64,000 nt of DNA from Bog-159 sp963818855. GTDB taxonomy: Bacteria > Acidobacteriota > Terriglobia > Bryobacterales > Bryobacteraceae. Location of the stretch: positions 124,001-188,000 of the forward strand of contig CAWFUH010000007.1 in the NCBI GenBank assembly GCA_963818855.1, read 5' to 3'. Both the position numbers and the translations under genes were made by a program. Below, piece by piece: positions 63,124 to 64,000 of the stretch. Positions within the stretch are counted from its first letter, which is position 1. The number at the start of each line of letters is the position of its first letter. The notes beneath the pieces are model-generated. The model worked only from the letters and a program-made list of their open reading frames with translations, searched no databases and was not told the DNA's origin.

Positions 63124-64000
63124 TCAGGGAACCAGCTTATATACGACGCCGTAGTTGCTCGTCCCACCGTGAAGTGTTACGCCGTAGAGAGTGCCGCTGG
63201 CATCCGCCGTGAGCGAAGTCCCGGGATCCGCTCCGTCAGGACCATTGAACGTATACGCCGTCGTGTAATCCCAAAACAGCGGATCCTCATCGGGCGCAAG
63301 CTTGAAGATCGTGCCCGAATCCGGGGTAGTGCCATCGCCGCCGGCGCTGGTCGTGCCCCAGAAAGTTCCCGCTACGTTCAGCAGGCCGGCTGTGGGTGTG
63401 TAGCCGTCGCTGCCACCGGTGAAGCTATGCCACACCCTGAGAGTGTAGGCCGGATTCCCGGCGAAACCCTTTACCAGTTCGAAAAGCACGCCGCCACCTA
63501 TGGCGCCCCCGGATGCGGTTGTGCCCCAGAGGTCGGCGGGGCTGCCCACCAGAGCGCCATTGGGGCTGGCGCCATCGGCGCCGCCTGCAAAGTCGTACAG
63601 ACTCGTATAGGTGTAAGGGAGGGTCGCCGCCGGCGTTAGCTCAAATACCGCGCCATGGCCGTAAGCTCCCCCGGAGGCTGTAGTGCCATATAGATTGCCG
63701 GCCGAATCCAGTAACAAACCGCCATGGAGTTGTGGGCACTCCCCGTCGGGTTCCTGGAATTCGTACAGGTCGATGTAGGTCCAGACCGAGCCGCCACTCG
63801 GCGGGACTAGCTTGAACACCATGCCGCAGCCATAAAGGCCTGGCCCTCCATCCTGGGTCACGCCATACAAGGCGCCGTCCGCATCCATCGTCAGGGCCTC
63901 GCGCGGGAAGAATCCCCTATCGCAGCCCTCGGCGTTGCAATTGGCGATGATTATCTCGCCCCAGCCAGTCGGCTGCTTGGGTGTAGGTATCAGCTCGTAT
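63124..64000 (-). CDS. GloVer-repeat (TIGR03803-like) exported protein, 5' part beyond the window
   Basis: The minus frame is open from 64000 to a stop at 63124, about 291 codons. It has five or six repeats of the type LYGTTASGGAYGHGAVFEL, with YTSLYDFAGGADGASPNGAL and LYGVTLHGGTSNYGVVYKL. Each unit is roughly 40 residues and resembles the TIGR03803 repeat of Gloeobacter/Verrucomicrobia-type proteins. Likely an extracellular propeller or fibre. The N-terminus with signal peptide is outside the window. Confidence 0.8.
   Translation of the reverse strand, partial: YELIPTPKQPTGWGEIIIANCNAEGCDRGFFPREALTMDADGALYGVTQDGGPGLYGCGMVFKLVPPSGGSVWTYIDLYEFQEPDGECPQLHGGLLLDSAGNLYGTTASGGAYGHGAVFELTPAATLPYTYTSLYDFAGGADGASPNGALVGSPADLWGTTASGGAIGGGVLFELVKGFAGNPAYTLRVWHSFTGGSDGYTPTAGLLNVAGTFWGTTSAGGDGTTPDSGTIFKLAPDEDPLFWDYTTAYTFNGPDGADPGTSLTADASGTLYGVTLHGGTSNYGVVYKLVP

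Overview
The window looks like a chromosomal segment of an acidobacterium, most likely close to the Solibacter/Bryobacter group. This is inference from gene content, not from a marker gene. The clues are ADOP-type MacB/FtsX permeases with a PadR regulator, TIGR02999-type ECF sigma factors paired with Ser/Thr kinases, kinases fused to TolB-like propellers, a fragment resembling the Solibacter C-terminal domain (TIGR03437), GloVer (TIGR03803) repeats, and GC-rich DNA with many starts lacking a clear Shine-Dalgarno sequence.

Layout. 1-12.8 kb (minus strand): a tightly coupled Bat/MoxR-type envelope operon, read right to left: DUF4159 protein, VWA/GATase-like membrane protein, caspase/legumain-fold protein, TPR peptidase MA, MoxR ATPase, DUF58, BatA-like VWA protein and a DUF4175-like protein that runs off the left edge. 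Four junctions are ATGA overlaps. 12.8-26 kb: a decayed region with gene fragments (Rieske-like, Solibacter C-terminal domain, IS66, kinase, M48 protease), a dispersed repeat family, and a few intact genes (ECF sigma factor, small secreted zincin, alpha carbonic anhydrase). It also holds a frameshifted kinase/propeller gene and a propeller gene whose 3' end lies in a repeat. 26-32.7 kb: a K+ channel-like protein, two ABC permeases and PadR. 32.7-44.2 kb: a decayed tyrosine recombinase with two small upstream ORFs, an IS1380 element lying between two truncated propeller genes, and a kinase/propeller gene with a 2-nt frameshift that is paralogous to its truncated neighbour. 44.2-51.7 kb: a small hypothetical gene, an ECF sigma factor overlapping a kinase/NB-ARC/TPR protein, a DUF4242 protein, a methyltransferase flanked by a direct duplication, and an acyl-CoA dehydrogenase. 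51.7-54.8 kb: a gene-poor stretch, then a 5'-truncated IS1380 transposase fused to a 3'-truncated HAD phosphatase gene. 54.8-64 kb: a TadE/TadE/TadG-like triad, a DUF721-gatC-gatA cluster, a superoxide dismutase, a small coiled-coil protein, DUF2905, both methylmalonyl-CoA mutase subunits, and the end of a GloVer-repeat protein.

Two short repeat families mark different parts of the window. A paired-hairpin repeat (five copies beginning GTGGGGCAG) sits in the conserved gene blocks at 2.5, 6.6, 57.3, 59.5 and 63.0 kb, and one copy codes for the C-terminal tail of the BatA-like protein. A second family of roughly 90-140 bp sits only in the decayed region (13.3, 13.4, 18.7 and 24.2 kb). The strongest candidate for an under-described system is the Bat operon with its built-in gluzincin and a caspase-fold protein that seems to lack its cysteine. 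Next comes the ECF sigma factor coupled to a kinase-NB-ARC-TPR sensor. All functions are read from motifs and family resemblance; no searches were run.
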